Positions 27,108 through 36,658 of a stretch of DNA of 64,000 bases are shown here, piece after piece. This DNA comes from Alphaproteobacteria bacterium (GTDB lineage: Bacteria > Pseudomonadota > Alphaproteobacteria > Rhizobiales > JAJFHC01). The notes below the pieces were generated by a model. That model made no database searches, was not told where the DNA came from, and worked only from the letters and a program-made list of their open reading frames with translations. Positions within the stretch are counted from its first letter, which is position 1; each line of letters opens with the position of its first letter. The position numbers were made by a program, and so were the translations under genes. The stretch is from NCBI GenBank assembly GCA_021775805.1, contig JAJFHD010000105.1, positions 88,156 to 152,155 of the forward strand, in the 5' to 3' direction.

Positions 27108-28586
27108 TCACGCCGCTTTGGTGCTGGTTTCCCTGACCGTGCGCGTGGCGGCGTCGACCTGATTTGTGGCCTCTGCGATCTCGGCAACACTCTTCGTGAT
27201 CTGCTCCACACCCTGAGATGCGGTCTGCATGTTTTCGGAGATCTCATGCGTGACGGCGGTCTGTTCCTCGACGGCGGCGGCGATCGAGGTTGAGATATCG
27301 TTGATATTCCCGATGGTGGTCGAGATCGAACCAATGGCACCCACAACGGTTTCCGTTGTCTTCTGGACGTTGGCGATCTGCGATCCGATTTCCTCAGTGG
27401 CTTGTGCGGTCTGATTAGCCAGGGACTTCACTTCGCTCGCAACAACGGCGAACCCCTTGCCTGATTCGCCGGCACGGGCGGCCTCGATCGTCGCGTTCAG
27501 AGCGAGTAGGTTTGTCTGGTCGGCAATGCTGGAAATGAGCTCGACAACTTCGCCAATGCTGTTTGCCAGCTCCGACAGGCCGGTGATGATCTCATTGGCC
27601 TGATCGGCCTCCTTTACGGCTTCGGTCGTGGTCGCGAGCGCCTGATTTACCTGGCTTGAGATTTCGCCGATGGATGCCGACAGCTCCTCCGCTCCGGAAG
27701 CAACCGCCATAACGTTCGACGATGTGGTGGCAGCGGCCGCAGTGGCATCGGACGCCTGCTGTGTGGTGGTTTCGACAATCAGTCCGATCTGGTCCAACTG
27801 CTGGCTGATCTCGCCCTGAGCCTGCTGGCGCCGTTGCCGCTCGGCTACCATGTCGGTGATGTCGCTGGCGTATTTCACGACTTTGAAAGGCTTGCCGTTC
27901 ATGTCGCGTATGGGGTTGTAGGTGGCCTGAATCCAGACTTCCCTGCCGCCTTTCCCAACACGCTTGAATTCGTTCGATTGGAATTTTCCTTCCCGAAGAT
28001 TGGTCCAGAAAGCGGCATATTCGGCGCTGTCGCGGTCGCGTGGTTCCACAAACATGGAATGGTGCTTGCCGATGATCTCATCGCGCTGGTATCCCAGAGC
28101 GCCGAGAAAATTGTCGTTGGCCTTTTCGATTGTGCCATCGAGCTTGAACTCGATCACGGCCTGGGAAAGACTGATGGCGGCAAGCTGCCCCTCATAGTCG
28201 GCAGTCACCAGTTTCTGCGCGGTGATGTCCGTGGCAAACTTGACGACCTTTACAACACTGCCCTTGCGATTTACCACAGGATTGTAGCTCGCTTGTATCC
28301 AGACTTCCGTGCCGCCCTTGCCGAAGCGCTTGAACTCGGCCTGTTGAAACTGCCCCTGAGCAAGGCTGCTCCAGAATGCTGCATATTCCGGAGACTTCAC
28401 GTACTCGCTGTCCACGAACATCGCGTGGTGCTGCCCGGCAATCTCTTCCAGGCTGTAGCCCATGGCACCGAGGAAGTTCTGGTTTGCCGTGACGATCGTG
28501 CCATCCGGTTTGAATTCGATGACGGCTTGTGACTTCATCAACGCGTCCAACGTGTTGGCCGCGTCTGACCCTCCAATGCCCCGCAT
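27108..28586 (-). CDS. Soluble chemoreceptor (MCP) with two PAS domains
   Basis: 492 residues from the ATG at 28586 (GGAG nine bases before). Two adjacent PAS-PAC units of about 120 residues each are near copies of one another: AVIEFKPDGTIVTANQNFLG and AVIEFKLDGTIEKANDNFLG, each ending in a WIQA..YNP strand. The methyl-accepting signalling hairpin follows, with EAARAGESGKGFAVVASEVK as the CheA/CheW contact tip. No membrane helix exists, so it senses cytoplasmic signals, probably redox or oxygen through a PAS cofactor. Not near other che genes. Confidence 0.9.
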   Translation of the reverse strand: MRGIGGSDAANTLDALMKSQAVIEFKPDGTIVTANQNFLGAMGYSLEEIAGQHHAMFVDSEYVKSPEYAAFWSSLAQGQFQQAEFKRFGKGGTEVWIQASYNPVVNRKGSVVKVVKFATDITAQKLVTADYEGQLAAISLSQAVIEFKLDGTIEKANDNFLGALGYQRDEIIGKHHSMFVEPRDRDSAEYAAFWTNLREGKFQSNEFKRVGKGGREVWIQATYNPIRDMNGKPFKVVKYASDITDMVAERQRRQQAQGEISQQLDQIGLIVETTTQQASDATAAAATTSSNVMAVASGAEELSASIGEISSQVNQALATTTEAVKEADQANEIITGLSELANSIGEVVELISSIADQTNLLALNATIEAARAGESGKGFAVVASEVKSLANQTAQATEEIGSQIANVQKTTETVVGAIGSISTTIGNINDISTSIAAAVEEQTAVTHEISENMQTASQGVEQITKSVAEIAEATNQVDAATRTVRETSTKAA

Positions 28587-29555
28587 AATCTGTACTCCGC
28601 AAGTTTGGCGATATCTCACGCCTGGTTCGATGTGCACCAGGCGTTGTGCCTCATGCTTTCAACTTCATCGCGGAATCATTGACGGGTTTTCTTAATACAG
28701 GATTAACCATGGTTGCCCTTGCATGGGCGCCCGCCATCCCTTCGATTCTGCCTGAACAGCACTGCAAAGAACATGGTGGAAAAGTTTCTTGCTCTATGGA
28801 CGACATCATCCTCTGGAGCAGATTATGCAACCCCAGATTGAAGCATCTGTTAGCATGACGTTTCTTTATATTTGCAAATCATGCGGTATTTTTCTGTTGA
28901 ATTCAGAACGGACATGAGGGCAGGCGACCATCAGTTTCGGTTAACTTTGACGGTTATCAGGAACTCTTTTCAATTCCGTGCCGGTTTTTGCTGGCGTGGT
29001 GATCGTGAGTGGAACTGATTGCGGAAATTATTCTGATAATTGGCGGGGACTTTGCCGCCGTGGGGGGGGATTCGTTACGGAAATGCGCCCGGCCGGCTCC
29101 AAGGCCGACTGACGTTGAAAAGTCCTCGGATGTTGTCAGTGTTCAATGACTTCGGCTGAATTAGTGATGCAAATTTGTGCCTATGGAGGTCAAATATGCA
29201 AGCGCTCCCATAATCGGTCCGGTTGGGGCTGGATGGCATGCCAAGAAAGTGTTAAGGAGTGGGTGTAGTGGGGATTGAGGGGACGACGTACGGCTGCCAT
29301 CAACGATCTGGAGAGGTTTGTCAGCCGCCCGTGCGGGGGACAACTGGGACAGCCGTTAAGAATCTCACGAAATAATTCGAGTGCTGTGTTTCGGTGTCAC
29401 GAACGAGCGGCCTTCGTTTAAACATCGTTGGGTTGCTGAGTGCGCGTTTTGAGTACGAATTTTTGATCTTGTGTGAACCATTGTGATTCAAGCCTTGCGC
29501 CATGGATGTTATGACGTGAGGCAGAAAGTGAAACTCCGTTGAAAAGTTATTCGGT
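28587..29555. other. Long gene-free region
   Basis: About 970 bases between divergent genes, the longest empty stretch here. Small open frames have no recognisable coding character and none has an SD plus sensible start. I saw no tRNA, repeat or strong hairpin. Confidence 0.5.
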
Positions 29556-30578
29556 TTGAACGATTCCTCGCAAACGTGGGGTTCGCGACTAGCACCCTAC
29601 AGGCTTCCCGACAATCGTCGGGCTGTCTTTGAACTGGCTGTCACTCTGATCCCGTTCATCGCCCTCTGGGTATCGATGTGGGCGGTGGCACAGATTAGCG
29701 CTGTTTACGTACTCTTGCTGTCGATACCCGCAGCCTGTCTGATGCTGCGGTTGTTCATGATTCAGCACGATTGCGGACATGGCGGAATGTTCTCGTCTCG
29801 TCGGGTAAACGACTGGATCGGCCGCGGTCTCGGAATTTTGACGCTGACGCCCTACGACTACTGGCGAAAGTCTCACGCCCTGCATCATGCCAGTTCTGGC
29901 AATCTGGACCGCCGGGGGTTTGGCGACATCGATACACTGACCATCAAAGAATACAGAGCCCTTGGGGCGCTGGGCCGTCTGAAATACCGGCTTTACCGTC
30001 ACCCTGTGGTCATGTTCGGTCTTGGCCCCGGCTATCTGTTCCTGTTCCGGCACCGCTTGCCGACAGGAGTCATCCGGCAGGGGCGTGCGAGCTGGATGAG
30101 TGCGATCTGGACAAATCTTGCAATTGCAGTGGTGTCCGGAGTGCTGATCTATGCAGTCGGTCTTGGAACCTTCCTGCTGATTCAACTCCCGATTGTCCTG
30201 ATCGGCGCATCGATAGGCGTCTGGCTGTTTTATGTCCAGCATCAGTTTGACCCGACCCACTGGGAAAGAAGCGACAAGTGGAACCATGAGCATGCCGCCT
30301 TGAACGGCAGTTCCTACTATGATCTGCCCAAGCCCATTATGTGGGTTACAGGGAATATCGGCATCCATCATGTCCACCATCTCTCGAGCCGCATTCCATA
30401 TCATCGTCTTCCCCAGGTCATGAAGGATCATCCGGAGTTGAGGAACGTGAGCCGGCTTACCTTTTGGGAGAGTCTGAAATGTGTTCGCCTGGCGCTATGG
30501 GACGAAGAGGCCAAAAGGCTGGTGACATTTCGTGAAGCCGCCGCTGGGCTGGCCGCGCCGCAATCGTCACCGGTGTAA
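29556..30578 (+). CDS. Membrane fatty acid desaturase
   Basis: 340 residues. Three histidine boxes bind the diiron centre: HDCGH at residues 71-75, HALHH at 107-111 and HHVHH at 271-275. Four or more membrane helices lie between. It inserts a double bond in acyl chains of membrane lipids, DesA/acyl-lipid type. The start is a TTG at 29556 with no good SD; an in-frame stop at 29529 bars a much longer N-terminus, and the first internal ATG would remove 38 residues including part of the first helix. Convergent with the aminotransferase gene, 16 bases apart. Confidence 0.88.
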   Translation: MNDSSQTWGSRLAPYRLPDNRRAVFELAVTLIPFIALWVSMWAVAQISAVYVLLLSIPAACLMLRLFMIQHDCGHGGMFSSRRVNDWIGRGLGILTLTPYDYWRKSHALHHASSGNLDRRGFGDIDTLTIKEYRALGALGRLKYRLYRHPVVMFGLGPGYLFLFRHRLPTGVIRQGRASWMSAIWTNLAIAVVSGVLIYAVGLGTFLLIQLPIVLIGASIGVWLFYVQHQFDPTHWERSDKWNHEHAALNGSSYYDLPKPIMWVTGNIGIHHVHHLSSRIPYHRLPQVMKDHPELRNVSRLTFWESLKCVRLALWDEEAKRLVTFREAAAGLAAPQSSPV

Positions 30579-30594
30579 AGGTGTAACGCCGGGA

Positions 30595-31890
30595 TCAGCC
30601 GACAGACTCAAGGGCGTCCATGGTATGCCGGGAGGCGTAGGCGATGGCGGCCACGGTCTGTTCAATTTCATCCGGACCCAGGGCAAGCGACGAATAAAAC
30701 TTGTTGTCGGATTTGAGGATGCCTTTCTGGCGTAACAGCTTGTTGAAGCTCTTGGCAATTGCGGCATTGCCTCTCAACACGCCGCGATAGTCGATCACCG
30801 GTGTCGGTGTGAAAACCACATCGAAGAGCACCGGGTCGCCAACCACCTGATGGTCGATGCCGGCATTTGAAAGGTGCTCGACCAGGGCTTCCATGATGGC
30901 TTCACCACACTTGCGGATGTGATCGTAACTGCCCGGGCGTCTGAGGATTTCCATGGTTTTGAGACCGGCAACCGATGCCACGGGATTGCCGCTCAGGGTT
31001 CCCAACTGCATGGTGAATCCGGCGTTACCAACCTTGGCCTTGTCAAAATGGGCCATGATGTCGGCCCGTCCGGCAACTGCGGCAAGTGGAAAACCGCCCC
31101 CGATAACCTTGCCGAGCGTGCACAGGTCGGGTTGGACGCCGTAATATTCCTGGGCACCGCCATAAGCCAGGCGGAAGCCGGTGACGATCTCATCGAAAAC
31201 CAGGACAATACCGTGTTTTGCGGTCTCTTCGCGCAGGGATTCCAGAAAACCCGGCTGCGGCGGGATCAGGCGCTGCAGAGGTTCGACAATCACGGCCGCA
31301 ATTTCGTCTGCATGTTCAGCCATCAGCTGGCGGGCTGATTCCGCGTCGTTGAACGGTGCGATTAACATGTGGTCGCGCACGCTCTCAGGGATGCCGGCGG
31401 AATCGGGAACCGCCAGGGGAAAGTTCTCAAGTCGGGTCGGCGCAAGGCTCATCAAGGCCTCGGCCGACATGCCGTGAAAACCGCCTTCGAACTTGAGGAT
31501 CTTGTCGCGCCCGGTGAAGGCACGTGCCAGGCGCAAGGCATACATATCCGCCTCGCCGCCGGAGGAGACGTAGCGTACCTGTTCAGCGCAGGCGACAGTC
31601 CGGCAGATTTCTTCTGCGAGTTCAACGCCGCGTGCATTGTTGGCGAAGAACGTCATGCCCTTCTGGAGCTGTTCCTGAGCGGCCTCGATCACCTCCGGGT
31701 GGCCGTGACCGACGAGCATCGGCCCGGAACCGATCAGGAAGTCGACATATTCGTTGCCGTCTTCGTCCCAGACACGGGCGCCGCGGCCCTCGCGCACGAT
31801 GACGCTGGGGTCGAAATTTCCGAATCCGCCTGCAGGCAGCACTTTCCGCGAGCGCGAAATCCATTCGTCCTGAGAAACATCGTTGCTCAT
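30595..31890 (-). CDS. Class III PLP aminotransferase (glutamate-1-semialdehyde aminomutase-like)
   Basis: 431 residues from the ATG at 31890 (AAGGAG eight bases before). FDEI with Asp233 holds the PLP pyridine nitrogen and Lys261 in LGKVIGGGFP forms the aldimine; SSGGEADMYALRLARAFTGR binds phosphate. The sequence is GSA-aminomutase-like, but as last gene of a betaine-type catabolic operon it more likely acts on an omega-amino or beta-amino acid. The gene upstream ends 13 bases before this start. Confidence 0.85.
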   Translation of the reverse strand: MSNDVSQDEWISRSRKVLPAGGFGNFDPSVIVREGRGARVWDEDGNEYVDFLIGSGPMLVGHGHPEVIEAAQEQLQKGMTFFANNARGVELAEEICRTVACAEQVRYVSSGGEADMYALRLARAFTGRDKILKFEGGFHGMSAEALMSLAPTRLENFPLAVPDSAGIPESVRDHMLIAPFNDAESARQLMAEHADEIAAVIVEPLQRLIPPQPGFLESLREETAKHGIVLVFDEIVTGFRLAYGGAQEYYGVQPDLCTLGKVIGGGFPLAAVAGRADIMAHFDKAKVGNAGFTMQLGTLSGNPVASVAGLKTMEILRRPGSYDHIRKCGEAIMEALVEHLSNAGIDHQVVGDPVLFDVVFTPTPVIDYRGVLRGNAAIAKSFNKLLRQKGILKSDNKFYSSLALGPDEIEQTVAAIAYASRHTMDALESVG

Positions 31891-31903
31891 CGCGAGACTC
31901 TCC

Positions 31904-33013
31904 TTATGGTGTGAAAATTTTCCAGGGTTTGCCGAGCCAGTCTTCGGGTGGTTCAACACCAATTCCGGCTTTGTCCAGCAGGGTGATCCTTCCGTTGTCG
32001 TTGCGCGCGCCTTGCCCCAGTGCGTAGTCGTCGATCAGGTGCGGATGGCAGAGCCAGGAGGCCAAGCGGTTTTCTTCAGGCGTCGAAAGAGCCAGATGGA
32101 TCGCCGCGGTGTCGGAGAGCACAGTACCACCAAGCTCCTCCACGTGCATTTGCCAACCGACGGATATGCCGAAGTCGCGTACCTGTCTGGCCCTGGTCAG
32201 GCCGCCGAGCCTGTTGGGCTTTACCTTCACACCCTGACAGGCCCCACGCTTCCAGGCGTCGAGGTGGTCCTGAAAACTGTGCAGGCATTCGTCGAGCATG
32301 ATGAGCTGGCGGGTGTTGGCCGCGACATGAGCGCATTGATCTAGCGTCTGGCAGGGTTGTTCGAACCAGCCGTTGGCAGACACCGAGTTCATGACTTCGA
32401 TGGCGACCGCCGGCAACCAGGCCCGGTTGACGTCGTAGGTGATCTTCTCATCCGGTTTGAGCGCGGCCTCTATGGCATCGATCCTGGAAATATCGAGAGC
32501 CGTGTCACTGCCGCCCACTTTGGCAGAATGGGTGCGGTAACCCCTGGCCCGTGCGGCTTCGATCAGGGCGACCATCTGCTGCGGCGTGCCCGTCGAGATT
32601 GACGAATTGACATCGACCGCGTCGCCTTCTGCGCCGCCCAACAGCTTGTACAACGGTGCTCGGGCCTGTTTGGCCGCGATGTCCCACAAGGCAATGTCCA
32701 GCGGCGCCTTGGCATAGGGGTGGCCGGGTAGTTGGATATCCATCTGCCGGTTGAGACGGTCGATATCCCGCGGATCCTGACCGATCAGGAGTGGCGCAAG
32801 CAACTCCATGGCGGCTCTGATGCCGCCGCCGAATGCGGGAAGGTAGGTGTGACCCCAGGGACAGCCTTCTCCCCAGCCGATGGTGCCGTCGCTGCATTCG
32901 ATCCGCAGAATGGTCGAATCGAGGGTCTCGAACTTCAGGCGCCCGCCTGACAGCCAGTAGGGCTCGCGCAAGGGCAGATCTTTTTGCCAGATGGCAATGG
33001 CGGTGATCTTCAT
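31904..33013 (-). CDS. Enolase-superfamily enzyme (mandelate racemase/muconate lactonizing type)
   Basis: 369 residues. The barrel carries Lys165 (THSAKVGG), metal ligands Asp194 (YDVNRAW), Glu218 (WFEQPC) and Asp241 (LDECLH), and a KVK at 263-265, which together are the MLE-subgroup layout with acid/base Lys on both sides. This fits a racemase or epimerase such as those acting on proline betaines (HpbD type) or a cycloisomerase. Company of Rieske and DMGDH-like enzymes favours the former. Its start overlaps the MDR stop by four bases. Confidence 0.85.
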   Translation of the reverse strand: MKITAIAIWQKDLPLREPYWLSGGRLKFETLDSTILRIECSDGTIGWGEGCPWGHTYLPAFGGGIRAAMELLAPLLIGQDPRDIDRLNRQMDIQLPGHPYAKAPLDIALWDIAAKQARAPLYKLLGGAEGDAVDVNSSISTGTPQQMVALIEAARARGYRTHSAKVGGSDTALDISRIDAIEAALKPDEKITYDVNRAWLPAVAIEVMNSVSANGWFEQPCQTLDQCAHVAANTRQLIMLDECLHSFQDHLDAWKRGACQGVKVKPNRLGGLTRARQVRDFGISVGWQMHVEELGGTVLSDTAAIHLALSTPEENRLASWLCHPHLIDDYALGQGARNDNGRITLLDKAGIGVEPPEDWLGKPWKIFTP

Positions 33014-34128
33014 GACGCAGCATCCATGGTCACGACGATGTTGCCGATATGCTGTTTGCTGATAAAGGCCGTTTGTGCGGCACGGAGTTCTTCCAGCGGA
33101 TAGGCCGCCGCCAGGATCGGCCGGATTTCCCGACGCTCGATATAGCCAACCAGGTCCTTGAAGAGATCAGGCGGTACCACGGTGGCGCCGGTGAATGTGA
33201 GATCGCGCAGGTAGAAGGTCCTGAGATCCATGTCGACCATGGGGCCGGCAATCGCCCCGGCGCAGGTGTACCTACCGCCGCGGGCCAGAACGTCGATCAA
33301 CTGCGGCCAGTACGGTCCGCCGACGACATCGGCTACGACATCGACGACGGTGTCGTCGATGGCGTCCCGGAGGGCCGCCTTCAAGTCTTCTGGGGCCCTT
33401 TGAAGAACCGCCTCAGGACCGATCGATTTTACCTGGTCATGCTTGGCATCGGACGCCATCGCCACCGTGCGGGCGCCGCGCCGGTTGGCGAGCTGGATCA
33501 ATGCTGAACCGACGCCGCCAGACGCGCCGGGGACAAGGACCACGTCGCCGGCACCCACATCGGCGCGGCGGAGCATGTTTTCGGCGGTGATGTATGACGT
33601 GGCGAAGGTCGACAGCTCGGCGTCGGACAGGTCGCAGTCGACAGGGTGAACGTTGCGCCGATCGACTTTGGTGTAATCGGCGTAGCCGCCATCATGTTCC
33701 GAACCAAAGTAGCTGCATTTGTTGAGATTGAGCGGGTCGCTCCAGTCCCGCAGCCAGGTATCGATCAAGACAAGTTTGCCGACCAGCCCGGCGTCCGCTT
33801 CCTGACCGACGCCGACCACTGTGCCGGCGACGTCTGCGCCCTGAATTCGCGGAAAGCTTATTGATGCGCCGCCCCAGGTCGCGTCGCCGTCATCGGCGGT
33901 ATCGAATGCGCCGCCGGTGGTCTCATCGCTGACGCCTTTCGAGTACCAGGCGGTGCGCGTGTTGATGTCCGTGTTGTTCAGGCCGCACGCATGGACCCTG
34001 ATCAGGACTTCGCCGGGGCCGGGGACAGGCGTGGGCCAGTCATTGTGAAACTGGAGCTTATCGAGACCGCCATGTCCGGTGAGCACGACAGCGCGCATGG
34101 TATCGGGAATTTCGGGGCTGGAGGTCAT
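33010..34128 (-). CDS. Zinc-type/quinone-oxidoreductase MDR dehydrogenase
   Basis: 372 residues of the medium-chain dehydrogenase superfamily. GroES-like N-terminus ends at HACGLNNTDINTR, and the Rossmann motif is VPGASGGVGSALIQLANRRG. A full set of structural-zinc cysteines is not seen. Probably NADPH-linked reduction or oxidation of an aldehyde or enone in the same catabolic route. Overlaps both neighbouring genes by four bases, so the operon is translationally coupled. Confidence 0.85.
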   Translation of the reverse strand: MTSSPEIPDTMRAVVLTGHGGLDKLQFHNDWPTPVPGPGEVLIRVHACGLNNTDINTRTAWYSKGVSDETTGGAFDTADDGDATWGGASISFPRIQGADVAGTVVGVGQEADAGLVGKLVLIDTWLRDWSDPLNLNKCSYFGSEHDGGYADYTKVDRRNVHPVDCDLSDAELSTFATSYITAENMLRRADVGAGDVVLVPGASGGVGSALIQLANRRGARTVAMASDAKHDQVKSIGPEAVLQRAPEDLKAALRDAIDDTVVDVVADVVGGPYWPQLIDVLARGGRYTCAGAIAGPMVDMDLRTFYLRDLTFTGATVVPPDLFKDLVGYIERREIRPILAAAYPLEELRAAQTAFISKQHIGNIVVTMDAAS

Positions 34129-36587
34129 AAGGCGTCTGTCCGCGGCAGGAGGTTTTCCGGGTCGTGGGCCGGCGCATTCAGGACCCGCGCCTTTCGGGGG
34201 TTGCCCATGATGACGACTTCCAGTTCGGTTCCGGGCGCTGCCGCTTCGGACTTTACATAGGCAAATGCCAGGATCGTACCAACCGTGTGGCCAAAAACAA
34301 TCGAGCTGGTGGCTCCGACGCGCCGGCCGTTCAGGAGGACGGCTTCGCCGCCATGACCGTCGCTGTCTTCGTCGGCATCGACCGAAAGGTAGACGCAGAT
34401 CCAGGGCAGCGGGACGCCGACACTTTTATGGGTTGCGGCCTTGCCGACAAAGTCGTCTTTGTCGAGCCTGACAAATCGCATGACGTCCGCCTCGGGCAGG
34501 GTTACTTCGTTGGTGAGTTCGCCGGCCCCCTTGAAACCCTTTTCCATGCGCATGATGTTCATGGCAAAGGAACCATAGTCAACGATGCCAAAGGGGAGGC
34601 CTGCGGCCCACAGGGCATCGTAGACTGAAAGCATATGTTCTCGGGGGCCGTGTATCTCCCACCCGAGCTCGCCGGCATATGACATGCGCATGGCCCACAT
34701 CGGCACGCCTGCAATGTCGATCCTTTGCGCCGAAAGCCACCGGAAGCCGGCATTGTTCAATGCCGCGTCGGTGTTCGCGGCCAAAACTTCGCGGGATCTG
34801 GGTCCCTGGAGTGCAAGTGCAGACCAGTCATGAGACAGATTGCTGATCCCGATATTGTCGCCGCCGCGGTGGTGATTCAGATGGTCGATGAGCCGCTGTT
34901 CGAAGAAAGCGGCACACACAAGATAGAACCGATCCTGTTCCAACCGGACAATCGTCAGCTCGATTTCAATTCTGCCGCGCCGGTTGAGGAGGTGGGTCAG
35001 GGCGATGCCGCCTGTCTTTTGGGGCAGCCGGTTAGGCGTCAACCGGTCGAGGAGACTTTCAGCGTCCGGTCCTGACACCTCGATTTTCGTAAAGGCGGTG
35101 ATGTCCATGATGCCGACGCCACCGCGAACCGCCTGCACTTCCGCGCCAACCATGTCGTGGACGACGTTACGGCGGAAGGAATAGTGATCCTCATTGGAGA
35201 CACCGTCGCGCGCGAACCAGCGTGGACGCTCATGGCCGTAGACTTCTTCATAGACCGCCCCTTTGTCCTTGAGGCGCTGGTAGAGCGGTCCTGGTCTTAT
35301 CGGGCGTCCTTCCAGGCGATTGAAGTGAGGGAAGGGGATTTCGTGGCGCAGACAGTAGTCTTCCTTTGCCTTGACGACCTGCCAGTTTTTGTTTGCATAG
35401 TCGCCGAAGCGGCGCGGATCGAATTCGCGCATGGATATGTCGGCGGCTCCATGGACAATCCAGCGGGCCAGTTCCCGGCTCAATCCCGGACCCCAGCCGA
35501 TGCCGATCTGGGTGCCGCAGCAACACCAGTAATTGCGAACACCGGGCGCCGGCCCGATCAGCGGGTTGCCGTCGGGCGGGTGGGAAATAGCACCATGGAC
35601 CTCACGTTTGATGCCAAGGTCGGCGAATATGGGCATTCGATCCATGGCATTTTCCAGCCACGGCATGACGCGGTCGTAGTCGGCTGCGAACAACTCGTTC
35701 TCGGCATCCCACGGGCAGTGGTCCAGCCAGACGGGGTTTGGATTTTCCTTTTCGTAAATGCCGATCAGACCCGATTTCTGCTCCATGCGAATGTAGCCGG
35801 AAACCAGCCGGTCGTCGCGGACGACAGGCAGTTCGTTCTCCAGATCCTGGAATTCGGGCACGGTGTCGGTGACGAAATAATGATGGGTCATCGAGGTCAT
35901 GGGCAATTGCAACCCGCTCCATTCCCCCATCTGCCTGGCATAGGTGCCGCCGGCGTTGACAACGTGCTCGCAGGTGATGTCGCCATGCTCGGTGGCAACC
36001 AACCATTCGCCGGATGCCGGTTGCGTGATGTTGGTTGCCCGGCAGCGCCGAACGATCCGCACACCCAGTTTACGGGCGCCGGCGGCCAGGGCCTGGGTCA
36101 CGCCTGAGGGATCCACATGACCGTCATCTGGTGTGTGCAACGCGCCCAGAACGCCGTCGAGATTGTAGAATGGATGGAGTTCGCGAATGCGGCCGGGACC
36201 GACAAGTTCGATGTTGAAACCCAAAGCTGCCGCAACACTTAAGGTGTGGTGCAGCCAGTCCATCTCGTCTTGGGTATAGGCCAGACGGAACGAACCGCAG
36301 CCATGCCAGGTGACCGACTGACCGGTCTCGGCCTCCAGTTTGCCCGAATAAAGATCGATGTTGTAGCCGACGCACTTGCCAAGACCGAAGCTCGACGTTG
36401 AGTGGGTGATCTGTCCTGCCGCATGCCAGGTCGAACCGGACGTCAGTTCGGCCTTCTCAAGCAGAACGACATCGGTCAAGCCCTCGTGTGCCAGATGATA
36501 GGCAAGGCCGCACCCCATGACCCCGCCGCCGACGATCACGACTCGTGCCGTCGCCGGCAGTTTGGCCTTCTGTTCTGCTGATACCAC
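34125..36587 (-). CDS. Dimethylglycine dehydrogenase-like flavoprotein with GcvT domain (first of three)
   Basis: 820 residues. FAD motif VVIVGGGVMGCGLAYHLAHE (about 16-35), then STWHAAG with His55 at the place of the covalent-flavin His of DMGDH relatives. The C-terminal half (from about 430) is the folate-binding aminomethyltransferase-like domain (ERPRWFARDG, later MRMSYAGELGWEIHGPREHM and MRMEKGFKGAGELTNEV). It would oxidatively demethylate an N-methyl amino acid, passing the one-carbon unit to tetrahydrofolate. The start is GTG at 36587 with AGGA six bases before. First gene of the leftward operon. Confidence 0.9.
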   Translation of the reverse strand: MVSAEQKAKLPATARVVIVGGGVMGCGLAYHLAHEGLTDVVLLEKAELTSGSTWHAAGQITHSTSSFGLGKCVGYNIDLYSGKLEAETGQSVTWHGCGSFRLAYTQDEMDWLHHTLSVAAALGFNIELVGPGRIRELHPFYNLDGVLGALHTPDDGHVDPSGVTQALAAGARKLGVRIVRRCRATNITQPASGEWLVATEHGDITCEHVVNAGGTYARQMGEWSGLQLPMTSMTHHYFVTDTVPEFQDLENELPVVRDDRLVSGYIRMEQKSGLIGIYEKENPNPVWLDHCPWDAENELFAADYDRVMPWLENAMDRMPIFADLGIKREVHGAISHPPDGNPLIGPAPGVRNYWCCCGTQIGIGWGPGLSRELARWIVHGAADISMREFDPRRFGDYANKNWQVVKAKEDYCLRHEIPFPHFNRLEGRPIRPGPLYQRLKDKGAVYEEVYGHERPRWFARDGVSNEDHYSFRRNVVHDMVGAEVQAVRGGVGIMDITAFTKIEVSGPDAESLLDRLTPNRLPQKTGGIALTHLLNRRGRIEIELTIVRLEQDRFYLVCAAFFEQRLIDHLNHHRGGDNIGISNLSHDWSALALQGPRSREVLAANTDAALNNAGFRWLSAQRIDIAGVPMWAMRMSYAGELGWEIHGPREHMLSVYDALWAAGLPFGIVDYGSFAMNIMRMEKGFKGAGELTNEVTLPEADVMRFVRLDKDDFVGKAATHKSVGVPLPWICVYLSVDADEDSDGHGGEAVLLNGRRVGATSSIVFGHTVGTILAFAYVKSEAAAPGTELEVVIMGNPRKARVLNAPAHDPENLLPRTDAL

Positions 36588-36635
36588 GGCAAATCCTCAT
36601 GACCCGGTGTTCGAATTGTTATGGACAGCGTAATA

Positions 36636-36647
36636 GTACATTTGTAC
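36636..36647. promoter_or_regulatory. GTACA-TT-TGTAC palindrome between divergent operons (probable RpiR operator)
   Basis: Perfect inverted repeat with two-base spacer in the 71-base gap between the DMGDH-like start (36587) and the RpiR start (36659). Only 11 bases separate it from the RpiR ATG. RpiR-type regulators bind such palindromes, so autoregulation and control of both operons is likely. Confidence 0.6.
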
Positions 36648-36658
36648 AATCGTCAACC

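Noticed and set aside
35157..36107. 316-codon plus-strand frame opposite the DMGDH-like gene
   Set aside because: Antisense shadow of a well-supported flavoprotein.
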